This document shows positions 54,963 to 64,000 of a stretch of DNA of 64,000 nucleotides, in pieces (positions within the stretch are counted from its first letter, which is position 1; every line of letters starts with the position of its first letter). The translations under genes and the position numbers were made by a program. The DNA comes from Gracilaria gracilis (Eukaryota; Rhodophyta; Florideophyceae; Gracilariales; Gracilariaceae). Location: contig JARGSG010000069.1 of assembly GCA_030374805.1 (NCBI GenBank), positions 1-64,000 on the forward strand, given 5' to 3'. The notes under the pieces were generated by a model. It saw nothing but the letters and a program-made list of their open reading frames with translations, was not told the origin of the DNA and ran no database searches.

Positions 54963-55753
54963 CCCCATGGGAAGAACCTACAGTAGGTGTTGTAAAGTGA
55001 AGGATCCTTGTGAATAGGGTCGTAGAGCCTGGTTCAGGGAGTGGACGCATGCAATTTGCATGAAGGAACCTTGACAGGTGCGCTGTGTGGCTCAGAAGTC
55101 TCCGTGAGAAGCGCGCCGTGATCGGGAGATAATTTGCAGGAGTGCTGCTCGCGTGTGCAAAATTGCACGTACCGGTGGCCGGCCAAAATACTTAATTTTT
55201 TGAGTGCCAGCGGCTGGCAGTGCATGCGCAACCGCGCGCGCGTGTGCAGAGTGGCCCGCCAAATTAATTTACTTGATTTTTTGGCTTGCCACGGCGCATG
55301 GCGTTTCCGGAATCAGACGTTAGTGCACATGGCCACTTGGCAGGTTTGTCGCCCAATAGGGATGCGTTGCACTCCATAACGTGGCGGACTGCCGAGCCAG
55401 TTACATGGCGCTGCATTGTTGCAACCCGCCGCCATGTGCAATGTGGTGGTACGTTGCCGTGGCCCGGCGAATCCGCCACCCTGCACAGCGAGTGTTCAAA
55501 CGCAGTATCTTCGTTGCAACGGCTCTCCCGCGTCGAGAAGCAACTTCGTCTGGATCAGGAACGTCGTCGTTAGTTAAAGTTGATGCCCGCTGGGAAAAGA
55601 GGTTAGTTCACCGGACTCCGGAAGTGAAGAGCTTTCACCAGAAGCCAATTTCGTGGAGATTGGCAGCCGGAAACGGAAGTTAACCATTCCCCGTCGTGAC
55701 GGTTAGCGCTCTCATCAACGAGACACCTCCACCTCACTGAAGCCGGAAACCCA
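54963..55753. other. Non-coding segment with cassette core, element C
   Basis: Lies between the pol frame and the chromodomain. Two core matches: GGCCAAAATACTTAATTTTT (55181-55200) and CCGCCAAATT then TTACTTGATTTTTTGGC (55256-55285), both like the B core and the reverse complement of the A core. Also a TGCAAAATTGCA palindrome at about 55156. No gene seen. Confidence 0.55.
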
Positions 55754-56050
55754 TTGTTACTTGAGTGTACCCGATCTGGTTACGTAGAGAAGCAAAGCCC
55801 AATGTCGGGAACAACCAAAGGAACCGAAGACGTCGGGGTGTACCCACAGGATTTCGTGGTCGATCGTATCGTGAAGCACGATGTTGCCCAGGACGGGAAA
55901 ATAATCTATGGCGTCCGTTGGTACCGCTATCCCCCAGAGCAGGACACTTGGGAGCCAATTGAGCACCTTCCGAGGTCCAAGATCATCGCTCATCACCAAA
56001 GAACCCGGTCCGCATTACCCCCAACTCTGGATAATGCCCAAGTGGGATAG
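55754..56050 (+). pseudogene. Chromodomain of element C, detached from pol
   Basis: About 70 codons hold DFVVDRIVKHDVAQDGK, IYGVRWYRYPPEQDTWEP and EHLPRSKIIAHHQ, a chromodomain close to those ending pol in A and B. It is about 870 bp downstream of the integrase frame and in a different phase. It may have been separated by insertion of the cassette, or by frame decay. Confidence 0.75.
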
Positions 56051-56430
56051 AACTGTCAACGACAAGTGGTAAATATGGTGTGCCTCTACGCGGTAGGTTG
56101 CGAGGAGCTTTAAGAAGAGAAGAGAAGACACCAATAAGGTTGGTCTTATGTACAGTATGAACAAAGAAAGAACGCACCGAATTGTCGGTTCATCGCCGTA
56201 TAACGGAACTAAGAAGTAATAAGTAATGAAGTATCTAGGAAGATGTTGCCACGAATGGAAATGAAGTGCATCCTGGTTAGGAAATGAAAAAGGAAAAGGA
56301 AGGAAGTATGAAAGAAGCTCGAACACGAGAAAGATCCTACAGGAGGAGAGAAGTAATGCCAAGCTGTGGTCTAATTGGGTTTATCGTATCTGAGCGACAG
56401 AACTACACGCCCTCAGGCACCCTGCCCAGA
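56051..56430. other. Gap between chromodomain and antisense ORF, element C
   Basis: Purine-rich on the plus strand (56210-56350); no gene seen. Confidence 0.45.
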
Positions 56431-58221
56431 CTACTGGTGACCAGCGTTGTTTCCGGGAGCCGGCGTCGCAAGACCCCAACCCGCGGGAGCTTGAGTGCCC
56501 TCCGCAGGGACCTGTGCCGCGTCAGCGCCCGTATTCGGAACACCCACAAGGGGGATGTCGTCGTCCACCACCTCGCCATCACCATGGTCTAAGGAGGGAT
56601 CTACCCAGTCCACTGGAGGCCCATAGTCGTCAGGGAACACGAACCCAGTCGGGTGTCCAATCGGCATAGCCCTAGGGGCCCGCATCATTGCTCTCGCATG
56701 AGCTTCGGAGATCATTTGCCGTTCCCACGGATCGTAGTACGCGAAGGTCCCCGAACGGGTGGATATTCTTCCCGGTGATCGGTCGTTGCCACGAGGACCA
56801 CCTTCTGGCTGCCAGTGCACCGGAATCCGGTCCCAATCGACGGCCTCGATGAAGCGTAGGAGCAGGTGAACCTCTTCTTGGTTGGAATCGGACTCCAAGG
56901 GTTTAGACAGATCCTGTCGCCGGATAATCCATCGGAGCATCGGAGGGAGATACCAGAGACGGTAATGATCGTAAGTATCCCACAGGAGATGTACCGCCAC
57001 GCGGGCATCCCACTCCGCCGCAAAGAGCGTCCAATACCCAGAGCAGGGATCGTTCAACATTCTACAGCCTACATAGTAGAGGCATGGAGGAAGTTCGGCG
57101 TAGCACCCTCGCTGGACCTCGAAATTCGCCCACCAGCTGGGAAGCGCAGCGTATCGCCCCGGCAGGGAGTTGTAGCGCAATCGCTCAGCCTCCAAGTGTG
57201 GATACGGAATCAAGAACCCTCGACGGGACCGCAAGCTTCGCTCGAGCCGAACACGGCGCCCAAAGCTCCACAAGAAATCATTGGATGATCGCCGAAGGTA
57301 TCGGAATTCCGGCCGAAGAAGAGGACGACTCCAGAGAAGCAAACCATCGACTACGTTCGGTACCTCAGCCTTATGGGGAGATTCGTTGAACTCCGCTAAT
57401 GCGTATCCGTAGGATCTCTCGCCGAAAGTTCGGAAATGTGACACATCAAAGTTGAACCGTAACGGTACCAAGTGATCCGATCGAACACGGCTAGCTCCTT
57501 CATAGGCAGCACGAGCCCACAGTGCCCTAGTGCGACTAAGGGAATCACCGCCCGCACAGAACAGGTGCAGGAAATCGACCGCCACCCGGAGACGCCAGCT
57601 TCTGGACTAAACTACTTCGCGATGGAGCCCACCTGGGAGGTAACCGTTCTCAGCATAGGAGTCAATAAGAGCCTCGTCAGCTACGGCCGTCGGATGGAAC
57701 CAAGGCGCACGGCAATACACCTCGCCATGCTGCCGAGGCCGTCTGAAACGGAGACTTTCCAAGCTGATCTCGCCCCTGGCATTGACCGTTAACGGCATTG
57801 CTTGCTCGGAGTTCCACGCCGCTGCGTCGATATCGGGAGCCTGAGGAGGCGCTGCGGGATCGTAGCCTTGCGAGGATTGTTCAGGTTGAGCGCCCTGTTG
57901 GGAGACGTAGCCAGGAGGTTGGTAACCAGATGGATGGTACTGCGGCTGTGCGTGAGAACCTACTTGAGGGAGGGGCATCGAGTTAAACCCGCCGAAGTAT
58001 CCGGACGAGCCTGCCATTTGGTAAGGAGACTGCTGATACCCCGAGGGTTGATGAGCTGGCACCATAGCTTGGAACGTATGAAACTGAGATGACGCCTGCA
58101 TAGAAACTTGTTGAAAGCCTAAGTAGGAAAGGTTCTCGACGGGAGCAGCACTCGACGAAGCCGCCTGTGAGGCACTTGAGGAAGCGTTCCCCGGAAGCGG
58201 GTTAGTCGCGAAAGGATTCAT
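56431..58221 (-). pseudogene. Antisense ORF of element C (one in-frame TAG)
   Basis: 596 codons in a single frame from the ATG at 58221 (MNPFATNPLPGNASSS), interrupted only by TAG at 57607-57609. Residues 1-130 are Gln/Pro/Ser/Tyr/Gly-rich (QPSGYQQSPYQMAG type), possibly prion-like or phase-separating. The middle part is Trp/Tyr/Arg-rich and looks folded: WWANFEVQ, LPPCLYYVGCRML, GYWTLFAAEWDARV, YDHYRLWYLPPML, AVDWDRIPVHW. It matches the antisense ORF of A in motif order. Acidic Pro-rich tail. That one stop is all it carries, while the sense gag-pol has six stops and a frameshift, is notable. It is transcribed, if at all, from near the 3' LTR toward pol. No domain I know. Confidence 0.65.
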
Positions 58222-58416
58222 GCCTGGTGTAGGAGAGAAGGTTGGAGATAAGATTTTTTGCCGCGAAGTCGGAGAAGAGTGATGTCATGTACCACGCGTT
58301 GGTTCAGGAAGCTGTGAAGGTATTGTCGAAGTCTCGAAGTCCGCCATTCTGAGTATCAGTATTTACGTACCGGTCACCGGCGCCTTCCCGTTGACCAAAG
58401 CGCGAACCCCTGGCTC

Positions 58417-58428
58417 AGGAGGGGGAGA
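58417..58428 (+). other. Polypurine tract of element C
   Basis: AGGAGGGGGAGA directly before the TGTGGATC start of the 3' LTR. It closely matches the purine tracts of A and B. Confidence 0.82.
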
Positions 58429-59424
58429 TGTGGATCAATGGCAATCCGATGTCAGCACAATGAAGGCCCTTATAATGGAGCTCTATCCATTGAGTCCTGA
58501 CGTGTCAGACTATGAATATGGACCTCGTTTCGGGTGAAATTGGAAGTATTGTTGGGACTTACTTTGTTAGGTGTATCGGGGATAGAACCTATGAAATAGG
58601 TGTACAGTAGGACCTTGTGGCATATTTGTCCAAATATTTGGCGTCACATCCGCTGGGCGGATACTTTGGCACCCTGACACTGGGTTGTCCACGTGTAGAG
58701 CCCTCGTGGGAGTGCGCAGCCCTAGATACAGTAGATAGTATATATGCTCGGGCGATCTCGCCCTGGAGCCACTAAGTGAAACTCACCTGAGTCGTATCTT
58801 CTTCTTGAAGTACGTGGTCTTCATCCCGAAGGTAGGGCTATGGTTGCTACTGCCTACGTAGGTTCACGGCTCCTCTAAGGAGGGTAACCACGACTGGTCT
58901 CAGTACAATCACCCCTCAGGGTCCCTAATGAATTTCTTTACTACCAGTTTCTGGCTTGTTTCGCTAATTACCCAGTATCAGGTTGTATTTGTTGTCGTTC
59001 ACCGAGGTACCGGATCTTTGTTCAGTTCATCGTTTTCCCGGTGCAGGTCTCGCTTCCGCCTCTGTATAGAGTTATATTTGGACACACGTGTGTGTGTGTC
59101 TCGTTCCGCTATCTGCCTTGTCCCTGCCGTTGGCACGGGCCGTAGCTTCGCTCGTGTGGTTCTCCGTAGGAGCATCACACCGTCTTACGGCACCGTTCGC
59201 TCCACTTCTAGACTCGTTCTCTCTTGATCCGTCGTCGGTTATTTCTCTCTAGGCCGACGCTCTTCTTTAACTCTGCAGGTTATTCCAGTACCGTCTCCGG
59301 TTTACACCCGGCTGCCACACGGCACGCGCACGGGCAGAGGGCTCTACTTCTGAGTTCGCCCTTTTGTGGGAGCAGGACTCGGACACCCTGGTGGACACGT
59401 ACCCTCTTTGGGGTTTGCTCTACA
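58429..59424 (+). repeat. 3' LTR of element C
   Basis: 996 bp, TG..CA ends, followed by AGTAC (59425-59429). Most differences from the 5' LTR are transitions. TATATATGC core near 58738. Confidence 0.92.
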
Positions 59425-59996
59425 AGTACTTAGAGGGTTGAGCATCGCCCTCCCACGTAAATTGCCCCTTGCCAAGCTGCCAAGCAAGGGATTCCTGGCT
59501 CAAACTATCACGCCTTCGCGGACTGTTCACCTCCAAGTGGAGTGACGACCGCGTTGTTCACGTACAGTTACCCACCTTTGTAACGCTTAGAGCATTACCA
59601 CCGCGTGTGTGTCGTCCCGACTACTGTTGTATACTCTCCCCAGTGTTTGGTTTTATTGGTGTGTTGTACACCTATTTTTACTCTTGTGGACTACTTTTGC
59701 GCCTTTTTGGGTTTGTTCTGATGTTCACTCTCAAGTGGCTCGCCATCCGACATTGTGCCGTCGCTGTTCCACTCTTACGAGACTCAGTCTTGAGACCACT
59801 CCTCGCACGTGTCTCTACACGGTACCCGGTCCGCACTGTACACTCCGACGCTTTTCGTGAGGGTTTGATCCCGGTTTACAACCGGCTAGTCGAGTCATTC
59901 CCGGAGTGCTCCGTTCGCTGTGCTACCTTCCCGAGAGGAAGATCCCGAACATCTTCGTGGCTGTTTCGCTTTTCCCGCCAAAGGCGTTGCACTACA
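59425..59996 (+). repeat. LTR of element D, copy (b), right part, with AGTAC duplicate
   Basis: Bases 59425-59429 repeat AGTAC; the rest continues the D LTR to ..GGCGTTGCACTACA. With the left part it gives about 852 bp, similar to copy (a). No primer site follows, so copy (b) is a solo or truncated LTR. Confidence 0.78.
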
Positions 59997-60258
59997 ATTC
60001 TACTCACGTGTATGTGTACCCAGACCAAGTAGGTAGACTTGGGAAAAAGAGGTTCGTTGCTCTCAAGTTTTACTGAGGGCGGGGAGAAACTATCTTAAGT
60101 ACTGTAGTGGTTCTACCAAACCACCAGGTACGAGTAGAATGCTAACTGCGTAGGGTGCTCTCACGATTCAAGTACTTGTGTTTGAATTGGGGGAGACCGT
60201 TTTGGGTCCCAACAGCAGGGTCTACGCCTACTGCGTAGCCTGGAGATTCCCAAAGGGG
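59997..60258 (-). other. Probable edge of element E 3' LTR
   Basis: On the minus strand TGTTGGGACCC starts at 60214, about 45 bp after the pol stop of E, and has a typical LTR start. The LTR would run left to 59997, where the D LTR begins. No second copy is visible. Confidence 0.35.
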
Positions 60259-63200
60259 CTACATTTCCCTCTCTGAAAGGCCCAAAACGTGTCGGGCTTT
60301 GATAACCAGATGTTTGGGTGTGGCTTTGCGTTTCAAAAGCCGAAGCACCATCTTTGAAACATCTTTGTACACTCTAGTAATGGGTTCTAGAGTGTCTTCC
60401 GAGTTTGAAAGACGTTTCCAATGGATATGTACCAACAGATCATCGTTTTCCTCCACAAGTCGTAGAAGGCGTGCCACAACCATTCCGGTCTCAGATGATA
60501 TAACACGAGACATTATAGCTTCTGTGTCCAACGAACGATCGTGATAAAACTTCAACCTTGAAGAATTTTCTTCTGTAGCAACACCATTACGTAGATCTTC
60601 AACAAGATAAACGTAATCTGACACCAGTCGCACAATTCGATGAGGTCTTTTCCAGCGAAGAGCAAGTTTCTCTCCAGCATAAAATTCTTCTCCTGCAACA
60701 AGCACAAAATCGCCTTTAGTGAAATTTGCTAAAGCTCCTCACGAGGCAGTTTCACGGGATCGTTGTCGATTTATAGAGAGCGCTTCTTGTACCATGGGTC
60801 GAAAATGAGCTGTAAGCTCTTGTAGCTTCTCCAAATTCATCGCGCGTTCTCTCACTGCGTCCGGAATGCTTATCGGGATCGTATTCTGCGAGCGCATGAA
60901 TGTTGAGATGGGTGGAGTTGGTTTCATATCAGTAAACGCTGTTATCGGTGGCACGTTTTTGCGATGCGAGGAGGGAGTGTTGTTCAAAATGCTCTGAACG
61001 ATTGGGAGGAGGTCCGTCCATTCCTGAAAGTCCAATTGTAGCTCCGACGTAAGAGCGCGGAAGACGCGAAGCATTTCTCTTCCAAGACGTTCCACGGCGT
61101 TGTTGCTCCACGGCGTGTACGGCAGCGTAAACTTGTGTGGTATGTTCAAACCCTTTGTAACCTTTCGGACTGTTTCGTTCTTGAAATGAGTTGGTCCGTC
61201 GGAATGAAGTCCGTCAGGTACGTTGAATGCGGCACACCAATCAATGATGGCAGTGGCAGCGTTTTATGCCGAAGTGTCACAGAGAGAGTACAGCCATTTG
61301 TAATCAGAGTGGTCGTCTCGGAGCATCAATATGTACTTCGGACCATTGTGACTCGCTCCTATCTCGATGTAGTCGAATTGCAACAAGTTGTCTGGCGAAA
61401 TTCCATGCACTGCTGGGCCAAATGGGCGTCGTACTTAGTTTCTACCTGTAGTAGAGAGGTAATGGATGCCTTCTTTGACAAAAGCTTCTACATTTGCCTT
61501 CATGCCGTTCCGAAAAACTTCATTCGTGTAAGCCTTCGCGCGATGCCCACTCGGACCAGTGTGCCCAATGATGCATATACGCAGCTGAAGGTCGTGAGCG
61601 GAGTCTGGAATCCATACAGCGTGGTTGTCGTTGCGCCATAAGTCCTCGTGAAATTTCAAATCGTGTGGGCGCAAGGCGGATCCTAGGTTCTGTACAGTTG
61701 CAAGTTCTTTTGGAGATGGCCATTTGAATTCTTCTGATGTGGTAGAAGGAAGAGTTGGAATGCAAATAAGGCGGCGTACCGTTGGAGGTGCTGACCAGCG
61801 GCCGAGGAGGTCAGCCCAAACATTATCAATTCAGTGGATGTGAAATCAAGTGTACATGTAGATGCTCTGGCGGACAGCCCAGCGTAGCAACTTTCTAATG
61901 GCGGTTTGCGAGAGATCTGGTACGATGGAGAGTGGATCGAAAATGAACACAAGATTGTTGTGGTCCGTGTAAAGGTCGAAACTATCAGGCGTTGCTGCAA
62001 TCCAGTGCATTCGTTCCAGCGTGATCATGATGGCATAGGCTTCTTTCTCTAACGTCGACCAACGCATTTGTGTTTGATTGAACCGACCCGAGCAGAATGC
62101 CAGCGGGCTGTATCGTTGGTCCTTGTGAGCTTTGTCCAAGTCACTGTGTAAAACCTACGTCACGATTTCTGACCACATGTCGTCCGGTACATCGGTGTAG
62201 ATGCAAAGCCTTTGAGAGTCGTCTCTATGTGCCAAGGTGACGAGATGTACCAGCGCTTTTTTACAACGTTCGAAGGCGGAGAGTTCGTCCGCGTCCCAAC
62301 CAATTGAAGCGAGTTCTACTTTTGCGACTTTTCTTGCTGTTCGTTTCCCCGCGGCTGTATACACCTTTTCCAAGAAATCGTGCAAAGGAGACGTGAGGTT
62401 CGCATAGTCTGGAATGCCAGTCTTCATCCACTGCATAGCGCAAATAAATTGCTGTAAATGCGCTCCATTGGAAGGAGGTTGCATGCGGAGTAGCCCATCC
62501 AGTCGTCTTGGGTCAAACCTAATGCCATCGGCGGAGATAAGACCACCACACTATCTGATGCTGGAGGAAAACAGTATGCTCTTCTTGGGGTGCAAACGGA
62601 TGTTGTGTGGGGCACAGAAGTGGAAGAGCTTCCCTATATAATCTAGCAATCCTTGTATCTTCTGGTGATGCAACAGCATGTCTTCTAGCCAGTAAAGCAG
62701 TTGCTGGAGGATTGGAGAATGTAGTACTACCTTCAAAGCAGATTGCATATGCGTCACTGCATTGGTGGTGCCGTGTAAGACGCGCGTGGGTGAGAAAATT
62801 CTGTCAGGTGTGATGAATGATTGGCACGTCTGAGAGTCCGGATGGAGGGGAAGTTGCCAGTATCCATGGGACAAGTCAAAAGTGGCGAAGAAGCAGGACC
62901 CGGCAAGTCGGGAGAGTTCTTGTTCAATATTTGGCATCGGGAACTGATGCTTTGTCTACAGTAAAACGAAATCTTGCCGGTCCAGGTTTGGAAACCACAA
63001 GCGGAGCGGAGGCCCATGGAGAGCCTGGGTTAGGGTAAACCATATTTGCTCGTACCAATTCGGTGACAAACTTGTCCAAGAATCCGCACTGCTCGCGAGA
63101 GTAATTCCGCAATCTTACACGAACTGGATGTGCTTCTCGGTTGAGGTCAATCTTCAGCGGCTCAATGCTGGCCGCAGGTCCTGACGAGAGGTCGGTGCGG

Positions 63201-63627
63201 AAGATGTTGATGTGTGATTAAACCAAGGAGTTCAATCTCTGGACGGAACCATCCGGCATGCCATTGTTACGCGCGGTCTCGACCATTTCCTTTGTAGCGT
63301 CAACGATTTACTCGTGCTGCGTGGAATCAATGGGACCTAGCAGGGATGGGTCAGGGAATGGATCTTCTTCGGCTCTGGCAGTGACAATGTTTACACACGG
63401 CCTGTCAGTCTTCAAAGAACGATGATCTGGGTTTTTGCGATTCAACCGAGCAATCATGATTCGCTGGACATATCCACCCCCGCTGCCAATCACGTTCCCT
63501 ACTCCTGCGCAATCACTTCCATCGAGTTCCTTTCGCCGCCCGTCCAGTATGGTGCTGGGGTTGGTCGTAAATAGGATCCGAACGCATTGCAGTCTTCATT
63601 GCGCCGATGACGACATTAAGAGAAATC
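60259..63627 (-). pseudogene. pol: Pol of element E: RT, RNase H, integrase, chromodomain (many breaks)
   Basis: Read on the minus strand from the right. The RT start has NPGSPWASAPLVVSKPG; then FFATFDLSHGYWQLPL and, at the catalytic site, YWLEDML where gypsy RTs have a Y-x-D-D. Connection domain: GADELSAFERCKKAL. RNase H has STLEKEAYAIMITL and YTDHNNLVFIFDPLS. Integrase core end has PYTPWSNNAVERLGREMLR (Glu of DDE). The chromodomain frame (60705-60259) has GVATEENSSRLKFYHD and ILVHIHWKRL-like motifs. The frame changes at least five times. I associate this lineage with oomycete genomes. The left LTR and right end are cut by D-type LTRs. Confidence 0.75.
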
Positions 63628-63783
63628 TGTGGAGCAACGCCTTTGGCGAGAAAAGCGCAAGCTCACGAAGACGTTCGGAATCTTCCCCTCGACAGGGCAG
63701 CACAGCGAACGGAGCACTCCGGGAATGACACAGCTAAGCCGGGTGTAAATCCGAGGTCAAACCACCACGACAAGCGTCGGAGC
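63628..63783 (-). repeat. LTR of element D, copy (c), partial
   Basis: Near-identical to 329-487 (GGAGCAACGCCTTTGGCGRG, CACGAAGACGTTCGGAATCT and onward). It stops at the start of another LTR-like end at 63784. Confidence 0.85.
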
Positions 63784-64000
63784 TGTAGTGCAACGCCCTC
63801 GTGAGGGGATTCTGTGGGGAATTGTTCATAATTCCGGTGAATCGGGTAGCTACCTATATGAATAAGGTGGCGACCACTAGAGTGGGTAAGTCCGTGTGAC
63901 ACGTGGAGTGCAGGAGGTTGGCCACATACACGTGGAGGTTGTGCCACACAAGGTGGGTAATTACCACTGCATGTGGGTCAATTTAGTTAGTTTATTTAAT
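63784..64000 (-). repeat. Related LTR end, D-like variant, partial
   Basis: The minus-strand end ..GGCGTTGCACTACA equals the end of D copy (b), but the rest differs from copies (a) and (b). A nested LTR of a related family, running off the window, is the simplest reading. Confidence 0.5.

Larger units (their letters stand above)
47227..59424 (+). mobile_element. Ty3/gypsy chromovirus family C, full length, nested in a D LTR
   Basis: LTRs of 997 and 996 bp (roughly 3-4% different by eye), primer site at 48227, gag-protease-pol in a single frame, separate chromodomain frame, antisense ORF, purine tract, 3' LTR, AGTAC duplications. It is older than B judging by LTR divergence, and pol carries at least six in-frame stops and one frameshift. 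Same gene order as A, with the non-coding cassette core placed before the chromodomain instead of after it. Confidence 0.92.

Noticed and set aside
46942-63783. D copies (b) and (c) as the two LTRs of one element enclosing E
   Set aside because: They are in opposite orientation, so they cannot be an LTR pair.
1-64000. CRISPR array or bacterial defence island
   Set aside because: No regularly spaced direct repeats with unique spacers, and all recognisable genes are eukaryotic or retroelement.

Overview
The window looks like nuclear DNA of an intron-poor protist or alga. Five kinds of evidence support this: chromodomain Ty3/gypsy retroelements, a Tc1/mariner element, single-exon host genes, one gene with four canonical GT-AG introns of 70-88 nt, and no bacterial operon structure. 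The minus-strand gypsy element at the right end resembles elements I associate with oomycetes. The short introns also fit oomycetes, but a red alga is not excluded, and I cannot settle the species from sequence alone.

Layout. (1) 1-1163: 5' LTR, primer site and leader of an LTR element (family D) on the minus strand, running off the left edge. (2) 1164-22223: a degenerate Ty3/gypsy chromovirus (family A). Its protease region is split by a complete, younger gypsy element (family B, 3722-13734) with 543-bp LTRs and a CCGCT target duplication. Family A ends with a long antisense ORF and a 3' LTR. (3) 22224-23700: a broken Copia-type gag on the minus strand. (4) 23859-44226: a host-gene island holding a divergent dispersed repeat in two copies, hypothetical proteins, a PH-domain pseudokinase, a class I SAM methyltransferase, a five-exon ionotropic-glutamate-receptor-like gene and a ZIP metal transporter. 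(5) 44227-46935: a Tc1/mariner element with recognisable ends and a second Tc1 fragment. (6) 46942-59996: a family D LTR interrupted by a full-length gypsy element (family C, 47227-59424, ~996-bp LTRs, AGTAC target duplication). Family C also carries a long antisense ORF between pol and the 3' LTR. (7) 59997-64000: a decayed minus-strand chromovirus of another lineage (E), cut by further family D-like LTR pieces.

The most unusual content lies in families A, B and C. Family B is saturated with the octamer CCGWWCGG (about 39 hand-counted perfect copies in ~9 kb, in all reading frames and in non-coding DNA, none in the LTRs). Family A is instead rich in the split palindrome ACC-N5-GGT (about 38 hand-counted). 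Families A and C share a homologous antisense ORF with no domain I recognise. Families A and B share a non-coding cassette that lies in opposite orientation in the two elements, and its hairpin core recurs in C. A family-specific dyad plus an element-encoded antisense protein recalls sequence-specific anti-silencing systems of plant transposons, but that function is inference only.
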